Shown here: positions 24,222-30,868 of the stretch, piece by piece
How positions within the stretch are numbered: position 1 is the first letter of the stretch
Layout: every line of letters begins with the position of its first letter
Source of the DNA: Actinomycetota bacterium
GTDB taxonomy: Bacteria > Actinomycetota > Actinomycetes > Nanopelagicales > Nanopelagicaceae
Assembly: GCA_947489605.1 (NCBI GenBank)
Contig: CANLEG010000004.1
Location: forward strand, 1 to 45,544
DNA length: 45,544 bases
Direction: 5' to 3'
Position numbers and translations under genes: made by a program
The notes under the pieces: model-generated
Seen by the model: the letters and a program-made list of their open reading frames with translations, nothing else
Database searches by the model: none
Told to the model about the DNA's origin: nothing

Positions 24222-25070
24222 GTGGAAGAGAACAGATTTATTGATGATGGCGAAGGCATGGTTTGGCTTGAGAAGAAAGAATCAAAGTTCAAGTTGGTCG
24301 TGCGCAAATTTCTAATTCCATTTAAGTTCTTTAATCGTGGTGCAAAAAGATTTGCTGGCGCGATTGCGATAGTTGCATTGTTGCTGGGTGGTGGTGGTGT
24401 GTATCTAGGTATTGGGCCATATTTGAATTACAACAACACTGATCCTGAAGATGATGGCTATGTTCAACCAAGAGGGCTGCAAAATTTGGTTTCTCGAGTC
24501 CTTGAATCAACAGTCACGATTACTTGTGATGCAGATGAGGATTTTTTTACACAAGGCAGTGGTTGGGCGATTGATTTACCGATTAAAGATAAGAAAAAGT
24601 ATTTATCGGTGATCATTACAAATCATCATGTTATTGAGGATTGCATTGGCAACAAAGGTGAGTTGAGAGTTAAAACTTACTTTGGCAATGATTATGTCGC
24701 TGATGTTGATCGTTGGGATAAGAAGAATGACTTAGCTGTTGTGATGACCGAAGCAAAGGTAGAGCCGTTGTCGCTTTCCCAAGCAATTCCATATCCAGGT
24801 TATTGGGTTATGGCTGCGGGAACCGCGGATGGATACGAAGGATCTATCTCATTCGGAAATGTTTTAAATGGCACCGATACTGAGGTTTTGATAACAGCCC
24901 CTGTGTCTCATGGCAATAGTGGCGGGCCACTTGTTGATAACGAGGGAAATGTAATTGGAACTAATACTTGGAACCAAGAAGGTGAGCAATACAACGGGGC
25001 ATATTCGTTGGATGCGATGTGTAAGAAGATTATGAAATGCAAAGGCAAGTTTTATTGGTCACGTGATTAA
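24222..25070 (+). CDS. Membrane-anchored trypsin-like serine protease
   Basis: A 282-residue protein with a GTG start after GGGGG. About 40 cytoplasmic residues precede a single transmembrane helix (residues 45-64), then an extracytoplasmic chymotrypsin-fold domain. The triad is visible: His136 in ITNHHVIEDC, Asp170 in KKNDLAVV and Ser233 in SHGNSGGPL. There is no PDZ domain, unlike DegP/HtrA. The unusual feature is the charged cytoplasmic tail, which could receive a signal. The TPR gene follows after 28 nt. Confidence 0.85.
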   Translation: MEENRFIDDGEGMVWLEKKESKFKLVVRKFLIPFKFFNRGAKRFAGAIAIVALLLGGGGVYLGIGPYLNYNNTDPEDDGYVQPRGLQNLVSRVLESTVTITCDADEDFFTQGSGWAIDLPIKDKKKYLSVIITNHHVIEDCIGNKGELRVKTYFGNDYVADVDRWDKKNDLAVVMTEAKVEPLSLSQAIPYPGYWVMAAGTADGYEGSISFGNVLNGTDTEVLITAPVSHGNSGGPLVDNEGNVIGTNTWNQEGEQYNGAYSLDAMCKKIMKCKGKFYWSRD

Positions 25071-25098
25071 TGAGTAACTACGGAAAGAAAGAGGTTGG

Positions 25099-26025
25099 AT
25101 GAAGAACGAGGATGAGAAGTTAGAGGCCGAGCTTTGGGAGACGGCTTCCAATTGTGATGGTGAAGAGAAAGTTGATGCGTTAATTCAGTTGAGTTATCGC
25201 TCGTTTAATCGCGGGGATCATGCGGAATCTTTGGCGCTATGTGAGACTGCGCGGGATTTGTATGAAGCACTTGGTGCGGGTGCAAATACTTCAACGTTGG
25301 CACATATCTATACCGGTATTGGGTATTCGCTAAATAGATTGCGTCGTCACACCGATGCTGCTGCGGCTTTGGATCGTGCGGTTGTTTTGTATCGCGAGAT
25401 TGGATCGACGGAGGCTGTTGTGCAACTGCGATGCGAAGGTGATTCTTGGTATGACGCGAAGGAATATGAGAAGGCGCATGGCGCTTATGTTGCGGCGATT
25501 AATGAGGCGAATCCAGATGTTGCCGATCGCGAGGTTGCAATTAATTATGCGAATGCGGGAAGTGCGTTAATAAAGTTAAAGCGTTGGAGTGAGGCTTTGA
25601 CTAATTTCTTAGCGGCGAGGGCGATTTATAAGACGTTGAAGATGCCGGGTGAGATTGTGCACTGCGATGAAGAGATTGCGCTCTGTTATTACTGGCTGGG
25701 CAATGGCATGGAAGCTTTGCATCATGCCCAACTTGCAATGGATTTTGCAGACACCGCTGAAGATGATTTCCATAAGATGTGGGCGGTTGCTCGGATGGGA
25801 TTAGCGAAGAAGGTTTTGGAAGAGTATGACGAGGCGTTGGAATTATTTGCCGATGCGAAGTCGCGGATGGTTCGGGCAGAGAATCCGAATTGGCGGGCCG
25901 TAATTAAAATGGAACGGCAGGTTGCATCGATCCTTGTGATTAAGGGACGAGTTTCTGAGGCGCAAGAAATTGAGCGACGCATTGCGGCAATGGCTGAGGT
26001 TGTCTTCGATGAGGGTGAAGAATAA
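25099..26025 (+). CDS. Tetratricopeptide repeat protein
   Basis: A 308-residue cytoplasmic protein built almost entirely from TPR-like helix pairs (for example YTGIGYSLNRLRRHTDAAAALDRAVVLY, ALTNFLAARAIYKTL, ALHHAQLAMDFAD). GAAAGAGG lies before the ATG. The guanine-rich third codon positions make its codon use look different from most neighbours, which may indicate transfer. It is probably co-transcribed with the membrane protease. Its last 60 coding nt recur at 27045-27104, beyond the convergent amidohydrolase. Confidence 0.8.
   Translation: MKNEDEKLEAELWETASNCDGEEKVDALIQLSYRSFNRGDHAESLALCETARDLYEALGAGANTSTLAHIYTGIGYSLNRLRRHTDAAAALDRAVVLYREIGSTEAVVQLRCEGDSWYDAKEYEKAHGAYVAAINEANPDVADREVAINYANAGSALIKLKRWSEALTNFLAARAIYKTLKMPGEIVHCDEEIALCYYWLGNGMEALHHAQLAMDFADTAEDDFHKMWAVARMGLAKKVLEEYDEALELFADAKSRMVRAENPNWRAVIKMERQVASILVIKGRVSEAQEIERRIAAMAEVVFDEGEE
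25964..26023 (+). repeat. Donor copy of a 60-nt gene-end repeat
   Basis: The final 60 nt of the TPR gene just before its stop match 27045-27104 at 54 of 60 positions, in the same orientation. Confidence 0.85.
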
Positions 26026-26028
26026 CTT

Positions 26029-26907
26029 TTACTTTCCCCGCGGATCTTTTAGATTCAAAATCCCCAATGCATCAGCATGAATGATTAGTTCTATCTGCTC
26101 CAGTGAGATTTTCGGAAGGTTTGTTCCTTCTACTATCTCATTTACTGCCCGCAGGCGCTCCATGGCGTATTTGGGAGTCGTAATTGGGAAGTCAGAACCA
26201 AATAATAATTTGTGCATAACGCCCCATTCGGTTGCCATAAGCATCGCCTCGTATGTCATCCAAGGGCGAGTGTAAATTGCAGAGACATCAGCATAAACAT
26301 TGGGATGCTTGCGAATAGTGACGACAGTTTCTCGGACCCAAGGATGACCGACATGTGCCATTACTATTTTTAGATCCGGAAAACGAATTGCTACTTCATC
26401 CGTAACGAGAGGATGCGCATACTGTAACGGCGCTTCACGAACTGGTGAGGCACCAGTGTGAAAGAGAATTGGTAGAGACAATTTTTCAGCACGAGCATAA
26501 AGGGCAAGTGCTTCACGACTTAACGGATCAAACCGCTGGTAGTTCGCACCTAACTTAATTCCCACTAGCCCCAGACCAATGGATTTGTCCATCTCCTCTT
26601 TCCAGTCATGTCTCATAGGATCAACCGACATAAAACCGATTCGATTTGAATCCAATGCGACGAAAGCGGCCGTGTCTTCATTGATTCGAGTAGCGTCACC
26701 AGGGGTTCCAACAAAACGTTCAGTATCTGGAACATGAATATTAAAGACGATAGATACATCAGCGCCAGCCATGCCTGTTTGGTAGTCCAAATAACTATTG
26801 GTGGTAGCAACAGGATCTCCTGAATGCCAACCTAGATATGTTCTCTTTTCATTCTCCGGTACAGCGTGAACGTGTGTCGGAGAATGAGTGTGAACGTCAA
26901 CAATCAT
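26029..26907 (-). CDS. Amidohydrolase family 2 protein
   Basis: A 292-residue metal-dependent TIM-barrel hydrolase or decarboxylase (ACMSD/amidohydrolase-2 type). The HxH motif is IVDVHTHSPTH at the N-terminus, LPILFHTGASP gives the third His, IVMAHVGHPW the fourth and LLFGSDFPI the catalytic Asp. Family members decarboxylate or hydrolyse aromatic and lactone-type substrates. It stands alone in reverse orientation between the two copies of the TPR gene-end repeat, which suggests it was inserted there. Confidence 0.88.
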   Translation of the reverse strand: MIVDVHTHSPTHVHAVPENEKRTYLGWHSGDPVATTNSYLDYQTGMAGADVSIVFNIHVPDTERFVGTPGDATRINEDTAAFVALDSNRIGFMSVDPMRHDWKEEMDKSIGLGLVGIKLGANYQRFDPLSREALALYARAEKLSLPILFHTGASPVREAPLQYAHPLVTDEVAIRFPDLKIVMAHVGHPWVRETVVTIRKHPNVYADVSAIYTRPWMTYEAMLMATEWGVMHKLLFGSDFPITTPKYAMERLRAVNEIVEGTNLPKISLEQIELIIHADALGILNLKDPRGK

Positions 26908-27044
26908 TTTGATTCACCCATTTCCTCTTCTAAAAAGATTAAAACGAAAGTTTGGTTTGCCCGAGCCTCGAAAACTACTTCCGAGTGAGGCCAAATTTAG
27001 ACACAATCTGTGAAGATATCTAGTGTTAAAAGGTTCAATCGGTT

Positions 27045-27104
27045 AAGAAATTGAGCGACGTATTGCGTCAATGGTCGAAGTTGTCTTCGATGATGGTGAA
27101 GAAT
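27045..27104 (+). repeat. Echo of the TPR gene 3' end
   Basis: 60 nt at 90 percent identity to the last coding nt of the TPR gene. Read in the original frame it gives EIERRIASMVEVVFDDGEE, nearly the TPR C-terminus, but without the stop. It lies directly upstream of, and partly inside, the open frame of the next gene, which reads it in a different frame. Confidence 0.85.
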
Positions 27105-27110
27105 GGCGTT

Positions 27111-27611
27111 GTGAAAAAAGTTGCCATTGGGCTGGTTGTGGTTCTGCTTGGTGGTGCTTTGTTATCGGGGATTTCAGGGATAACTGGGGCTGGAGTGGAT
27201 CAGTCCGATGAATCTGAATTTGTGGTTCCTAAAGGTGAACCAATTTCAATTGATGGAGTCTTATCCGAGGATGTCTACACATTTGTCTGCGAGATTCCAA
27301 AACAACAGAAGCCAGAGCTAATTTATTTCGCTTGCGCTGATGGAAATACTGGGATTGGAAAGATTGAGTGGAGTACGTGGGAAGCAACGGGCGCCCGAGG
27401 TGTTGGTGAATATTTCGCTAATGATTGTGATCCAGATTGTGCAAACGGTGAATTTGAATTTACCAATGTGAATGTTGCAATTGATAAGGCAATTGGGGTT
27501 AAAGGCAAGGTGCATTTAACAGACCTTACTTATGAATCAGTTGATGAAGGTGGCGTTTCTGGTGAGTGGAATTTAGCCGAGTTTTATCTGGTGATGGATA
27601 AGAACAAGTAA
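27111..27611 (+). CDS. Membrane-anchored or secreted uncharacterised protein
   Basis: With the GTG at 27111 the 166-residue product begins VKKVAIGLVVVLLGGALLSG, a signal anchor or signal peptide. The open frame extends back to a TTG at 27051, but that part is the TPR gene echo read out of frame, so it is unlikely to be native coding sequence. The mature domain has three Cys (VCEIPKQ, YFACADG and the C-x3-C of NDCDPDCANGEF) and is beta-rich, ending in VDEGGVSGEWNLAEFYLVMDK. No family is recognised. Confidence 0.6.
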   Translation: MKKVAIGLVVVLLGGALLSGISGITGAGVDQSDESEFVVPKGEPISIDGVLSEDVYTFVCEIPKQQKPELIYFACADGNTGIGKIEWSTWEATGARGVGEYFANDCDPDCANGEFEFTNVNVAIDKAIGVKGKVHLTDLTYESVDEGGVSGEWNLAEFYLVMDKNK

Positions 27612-27626
27612 TTAAGGTTGTAATAC

Positions 27627-28502
27627 TTAACCGGCAAAATTATTTTGCAATCGGCCTTGTGCGCCGACATCTGCTTTAAATAATGAACCTGCGAGTGGTT
27701 CGTCGCCATTTACGAAATCCTCATAACTTGCGACTGCACATGTTATAAATAGCGTTGAAAGATCGGGTCCACCGAATGCGCAGTTGGTAACGAGAGTTGC
27801 TGCAACATCGACTTGTGCAAGAAGTTCGCCACTTGGCGAGAAACTTCTAACGCAACCGCCACCCCAAAATGCGACCCAAAGATTGCCTAGTGCATCTACA
27901 CACATTCCATCGGGCGCCCCGGAATATCCACTGACATCTATCGCTTCTAGTTCGCCTTCGAGTTCAGAAGTTTCGATATTGAATTTAAAACGGCTTACTT
28001 TCTTAGTAGGCGTATCGATGTAGTAGCAAATCTTGTTATCAGGTGACCAATCCATGCCGTTTGCAATAGTTATATCTTTTAAGAAAACTTTGGAATCAAG
28101 ATTCGGCGAGATTCGCCTTAAATTTCCTTGGTGGGGTTTGGCATCATTAGCGAAAGCGCCAACCCAGTAATTGCCATTGATATCGACGTTTCCATCATTG
28201 GTTCGAACATTATCGAAGGGCATTTCAAGTGGCGTGGACTTTGTAACTTTGAGATCGTTATCTAGTTCTATAAGTTTCAATCCTGCGGCTACGACATATC
28301 CCCCAGATTCGCGCTTAGCTATTGAGGTAACGATTGAATCAAATTCTTGTGACTTCAGGTTTTTAGTTGCTGGATTCCAAACATTAATGATTTTCTTGAA
28401 GGCATCGACCCACATGATTGTTTCGTTGCGCTCATCCCAAAGTAAGCCCTCGCCAAGATCTCCCTTGGTATCTGGGATGCACTCTGAAGAAAATAGTTTC
28501 AC
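27627..28502 (-). CDS. SMP-30/gluconolactonase/LRE family protein
   Basis: A 291-residue six-bladed beta-propeller lactonase. GDLGEGLLWDERN has the first metal-ligand Glu, TNDGNVDINGNYWVGAF and NGMDWSPDNKICYYID give the conserved Asn residues, and PDGMCVDALGNLWVAFWGGG gives the Asp ligand. Family members hydrolyse sugar lactones such as gluconolactone, using a divalent cation. The GTG start has AAGGAG 4 nt upstream. No sugar dehydrogenase is adjacent. Confidence 0.9.
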   Translation of the reverse strand: MKLFSSECIPDTKGDLGEGLLWDERNETIMWVDAFKKIINVWNPATKNLKSQEFDSIVTSIAKRESGGYVVAAGLKLIELDNDLKVTKSTPLEMPFDNVRTNDGNVDINGNYWVGAFANDAKPHQGNLRRISPNLDSKVFLKDITIANGMDWSPDNKICYYIDTPTKKVSRFKFNIETSELEGELEAIDVSGYSGAPDGMCVDALGNLWVAFWGGGCVRSFSPSGELLAQVDVAATLVTNCAFGGPDLSTLFITCAVASYEDFVNGDEPLAGSLFKADVGAQGRLQNNFAG

Positions 28503-28646
28503 GGGACTCCTTACTTGGACTCGGCTTGAAGTTTAATACTTGGCCCTTGGAAATAGCTTCCATAAACAGCTTTTTGTTTTCCACATTTCGTTAGCAACAA
28601 AAAATATCAAAGTTAGCACCAGGTTAGTTTTCGCCTGCCCGTTTCT

Positions 28647-28720
28647 TTCTCGAAACAAGTGAGCACGCCGCCAGCGTTCACTCACTTGATTTCCCTGCTA
28701 ATCGCAGGGGATTTCGAGAA
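28647..28720 (+). ncRNA. Predicted three-way-junction leader RNA (copy A)
   Basis: Closing stem P1: TTCTCGAAA (28647-28655) with TTTCGAGAA (28712-28720), 9 bp. P2: CAAGTGAG (28656-28663) with CTCACTTG (28681-28688), 8 bp, extended by ACGC/GCGT inside. P3: CCCTGC (28693-28698) with GCAGGG (28704-28709). The structure ends 2 nt before GGAGG of the peptide ORF, a riboswitch-like placement. It matches no class I know. Confidence 0.6.
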
Positions 28721-28731
28721 TGGAGGATGTT

Positions 28732-28827
28732 ATGGATCTTGGAAACGCAATCGCAGTTACTGCGATTATGGCCAACATTATGATTGCAGTCATAAGTTGG
28801 CTAATCGCTCATCGTAAGAAACGATGA
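28732..28827 (+). CDS. Small hydrophobic membrane peptide (copy A, 31 aa)
   Basis: ATG at 28732 is preceded by TGGAGG at a 5-nt spacing. The product starts MDLGNAIAV, is hydrophobic through residue 26 and ends with the basic tail HRKKR. It shares the pattern MD-x-G-xx-IA-x-N-x-I-A-x-W with the copy B peptide although many codons differ. Size, topology and structured leader resemble type I toxin peptides, but no antisense RNA is proven. It could also be a small regulator of a membrane complex. Confidence 0.6.
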   Translation: MDLGNAIAVTAIMANIMIAVISWLIAHRKKR

Positions 28828-28901
28828 GAGTAGGCAGTACCAAATCCCTCTAACGGAGGGTAGGTGGCTCGGGAAGAAATTCCCGGACCATCTGGCGAAA
28901 G
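28808..28901 (+). ncRNA. Conserved 3' hairpins of copy A
   Basis: CTCATCGT/ACGATGAG (28808-28815 with 28821-28828) folds over the peptide stop codon. CCCTC/GAGGG follows (28846-28850 with 28856-28860). Then AGGTGG..CCATCT encloses CGGGAA-GAAA-TTCCCG (28862-28893), trailed by GGCGAAAG. The 41-nt block 28861-28901 differs from copy B at one base only, more conserved than the peptide codons. Confidence 0.55.
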
Positions 28902-28961
28902 CGTATCTTAAGAAATGGCTTTGCAGTTGAATTCTTAACAAATATTGCAAACTACTTTAAG

Positions 28962-29768
28962 TTAAACAGTTCGGGAACCGATTAATTCTCCCGCTGCATT
29001 TACTAACAAAACTACATCTAGTAGTGCCACCAACATAAGAAGCTTGAAGAGAATAAATTTCGGGGCAAAGATACTTAGCGTTGCAGCGATGATTCCGATT
29101 ACAAGGATTGGCGTATTTGCACTTGCGCTATTTAGAACAATTGTGGCTGCGATAAGAAATGTTGCCGCGATAAGCCTTGATGGGATACGGCCTAAAGTTA
29201 TTGGAAGGCTTTGGATTCCACTTGCTTTATCTTCCCTAAAATCTTTCAAAACATTTGCGAAGTGCGCGGACATACCAAGTAGGCCGCCGGCCCAAAGTAA
29301 CCACAGTGGTGGTGTGCGATCGGTAGAGATAACGAGAGCTGCTGGCAGAAGTGCAAAGGCAAGTGCGTAAGGAATTGGCGAGAGCGCAGTTGGCTTTAAG
29401 TAGAAGTTATAAGCAACACCGATCCCGATACCCAGAATAGAAATTGATCCAGCCTTTAGCCCAAGTGGGCCAAGAAGATTTACGAATAATGCAATTGGCA
29501 TCATGATAAAAATTGCACGCTTTAATTCCGCTGGTTTAAGTGCGCCAGAAACCAATGGCTTGTTGTTTCGATTATGTTTTAAATCATCGCGGAAGTCGTA
29601 GAGATCATTGGTCCAACCGACTATTAATTGACCTAGGAAAATACCGAATGCGATTATAAACGCGGGGCCTTCCCACCAAAGTTGGGTAGCGAGCAAGAAA
29701 GTAACTGTTGTTACAAGAAGCGTTGGACCAAAGTGAGATGCAACTAAAAAGCCTTTAATCTTGACCAT
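28962..29768 (-). CDS. ubiA: UbiA family prenyltransferase
   Basis: A 268-residue polytopic membrane enzyme with about eight hydrophobic helices. The first Asp-rich motif is NDLYDFRD at residues 54-61 and the second is NVLKDFREDKASG in the middle. These bind prenyl diphosphate through magnesium. KPLVSGALKP is the conserved loop after the first motif. Family members prenylate quinone precursors, chlorophyllides or lipid headgroups, and the acceptor here is unknown. The start at ATG 29768 fits the family; the longer frame to 29909 is antisense of repeat copy B. A TATTCT box lies 5 nt upstream. The gene is bracketed exactly by the 340-bp repeats. Confidence 0.88.
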   Translation of the reverse strand: MVKIKGFLVASHFGPTLLVTTVTFLLATQLWWEGPAFIIAFGIFLGQLIVGWTNDLYDFRDDLKHNRNNKPLVSGALKPAELKRAIFIMMPIALFVNLLGPLGLKAGSISILGIGIGVAYNFYLKPTALSPIPYALAFALLPAALVISTDRTPPLWLLWAGGLLGMSAHFANVLKDFREDKASGIQSLPITLGRIPSRLIAATFLIAATIVLNSASANTPILVIGIIAATLSIFAPKFILFKLLMLVALLDVVLLVNAAGELIGSRTV

Positions 29769-29868
29769 AGCTAAGAATAATTGATTAACAGTTTTAAAGT
29801 ATCCACATTGACAGTTGAAAAAACTTTTCCAAATTTCTTGCCGGGCTAGTTTTCGCCTGCCCGTTTCT

Positions 29869-29944
29869 TTCTCGAAGCATGTGAGCACGCTCGCCAGCGT
29901 TCGTCTCACTTGTTTTCCCTGCTAACCGCAGGGGATTTCGAGAA
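29869..29944 (+). ncRNA. Predicted three-way-junction leader RNA (copy B)
   Basis: P1 TTCTCGAAG/TTTCGAGAA (29869-29877 with 29936-29944, one G-T pair). P2 CATGTGAG/CTCACTTG (29878-29885 with 29905-29912, one mismatch), with an inner ACGCT/AGCGT of 5 bp. P3 CCCTGC/GCAGGG (29917-29922 with 29928-29933). Most changes relative to copy A keep the pairing. Confidence 0.6.
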
Positions 29945-29955
29945 AGGAGGATGTT

Positions 29956-30039
29956 ATGGATTATGGAAAATGGATTGCATTCATTGTGATCATCGCCAAC
30001 TTGATACTAGCTATCTTGCACTGGCGATCGGCCTACTAG
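29956..30039 (+). CDS. Small hydrophobic membrane peptide (copy B, 27 aa)
   Basis: ATG at 29956 follows AAGGAGG by 5 nt, a near-perfect ribosome binding site. The product MDYGKWIAF... is one hydrophobic helix ending HWRSAY. Compared with copy A it keeps MD, Gly4, Ile-Ala, the central Ala-Asn, Ile/Leu-Ala and Trp while codons and several residues changed, which suggests selection on the peptide. The basic tail of copy A is lost. Confidence 0.6.
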   Translation: MDYGKWIAFIVIIANLILAILHWRSAY

Positions 30040-30123
30040 CGCGAACTGGTAGGCCCGTTACCAAAATCCCTCTGACAAAGGGTAGGTGGCTCGGGAAGAA
30101 ATTCCCGGTCCATCTGGCGAAAG
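30030..30123 (+). ncRNA. Conserved 3' hairpins of copy B
   Basis: GGCCTAC/GTAGGCC (30030-30036 with 30049-30055) folds over the peptide stop codon with a sequence unrelated to the copy A hairpin at the same place. A weaker CCCT/AGGG follows (30068-30071 with 30079-30082), then the nearly invariant CGGGAA-GAAA-TTCCCG stem within AGGTGG/CCATCT and GGCGAAAG (30084-30123). Confidence 0.55.
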
Positions 30124-30187
30124 ATTACCGCAAACAAAACTAATTAAGTAAGAAAACCTTGCAAAATCACTAACTACTTTAAGTTAC

Positions 30188-30868
30188 TTATTGAGGCTTT
30201 GGAGCTTCGATCACTTTCTGTAATTTTGGTTCCTCGGTAGGAATACGTTCTTCAAGACCCGCGATTTCTTTCATTACACGTTCAATTCCATCATTAACGT
30301 GGATTAATGCAAATGCTAAGAAACGATTGAACTCTTCGCCGACATCTTTATCAAATAATATTCCGGAAGACTTCTTGCGATTCGAAACGTGGAAAATAAA
30401 GTCTCCCCCATCAGGGCTTGCGCCAGCACCCAACCACTTATCGAATTTCCATTCTGCGGTGTTTGTGCTGCCATTGAAAACCAAACGGTCGGTTGTTAAA
30501 TAAACTTGACCAGTATCTTTATAGATTTGAATTTCTTCACCTGGGATAAAAGTTCCACGTTGTGCGCCAACGCGGTAACGAATTCCGGCAACAACTGGGA
30601 TGCTAAAACCTTGGCTTGATCCAACATATTGCCCAGCTGTTCTTCCTGCTTCGTGATACTGACCGATACCGGCCCAGATAACTATTTCACCGGCCTTAGT
30701 AACCATTTCATGGTTTTCAGAATCTTCGCCATCTTGCACACTGATGAATGCCTCTTTTAATTTGGCGAGAGTTGCAACATCTTCAGACCACTCTTTATGC
30801 AAACGCTCGACTTCGCTTTGGGCTTTCTTGCCCTGGCGATCACCAAACAAGTCGTTAAAGAATCCCAT
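30188..30868 (-). CDS. Uncharacterised protein with PH/GRAM-like middle region
   Basis: A 226-residue cytoplasmic protein. An N-terminal charged helix (KKAQSEVERLHKEWSEDVATLAKLKEAF) is followed by a beta-rich stretch (GTFIPGEEIQIYKDTGQVYLTTDRLVFNGSTNTAEWKFDKW) that reads like a GRAM/bacterial PH domain, and a C-terminal helix with a Pro/Glu tail. It overlaps the upstream SnoaL-like gene by 1 nt (TAATG), so the two are translationally coupled. The function is unknown. Confidence 0.65.
   Translation of the reverse strand: MGFFNDLFGDRQGKKAQSEVERLHKEWSEDVATLAKLKEAFISVQDGEDSENHEMVTKAGEIVIWAGIGQYHEAGRTAGQYVGSSQGFSIPVVAGIRYRVGAQRGTFIPGEEIQIYKDTGQVYLTTDRLVFNGSTNTAEWKFDKWLGAGASPDGGDFIFHVSNRKKSSGILFDKDVGEEFNRFLAFALIHVNDGIERVMKEIAGLEERIPTEEPKLQKVIEAPKPQ

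Larger units (their letters stand above)
28625..28964 (+). repeat. 340-bp direct repeat flanking ubiA, copy A
   Basis: Starts TAGTTTTCGCCTGCCCG and ends AACTACTTTAAGTTA, the same as copy B (29847-30186); both span 340 bp although internal parts differ. It contains in order a three-way-junction RNA, a ribosome binding site, a 31-codon membrane-peptide ORF, a hairpin over the stop codon and two further hairpins. Its last three bases are the ubiA stop codon on the other strand. Confidence 0.85.
29847..30186 (+). repeat. 340-bp direct repeat flanking ubiA, copy B
   Basis: The second copy of the element, same orientation as copy A. It begins about 80 bp beyond the ubiA start and ends 1 nt before the stop codon of the next reverse gene. 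It holds the same order of leader RNA, ribosome binding site, peptide ORF and 3' hairpins. Confidence 0.85.

Noticed and set aside
28856-28901. Hammerhead or other self-cleaving ribozyme in the conserved 3' block
   Set aside because: GAAA loops occur, but the hammerhead CUGANGA core and the other known ribozyme cores are not found.
29769-29909. N-terminal extension of the ubiA frame
   Set aside because: It is the antisense of repeat copy B and lacks UbiA similarity; the family start fits ATG 29768.
29910-30143. 77-codon forward open frame across repeat copy B
   Set aside because: It is a different frame over the peptide ORF and hairpins; it has no ribosome binding site, and the same frame is not preserved in copy A.
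28625-30186. ubiA as cargo of a composite transposon
   Set aside because: The flanking repeats encode no transposase, have no terminal inverted repeats, and no target-site duplication is visible.
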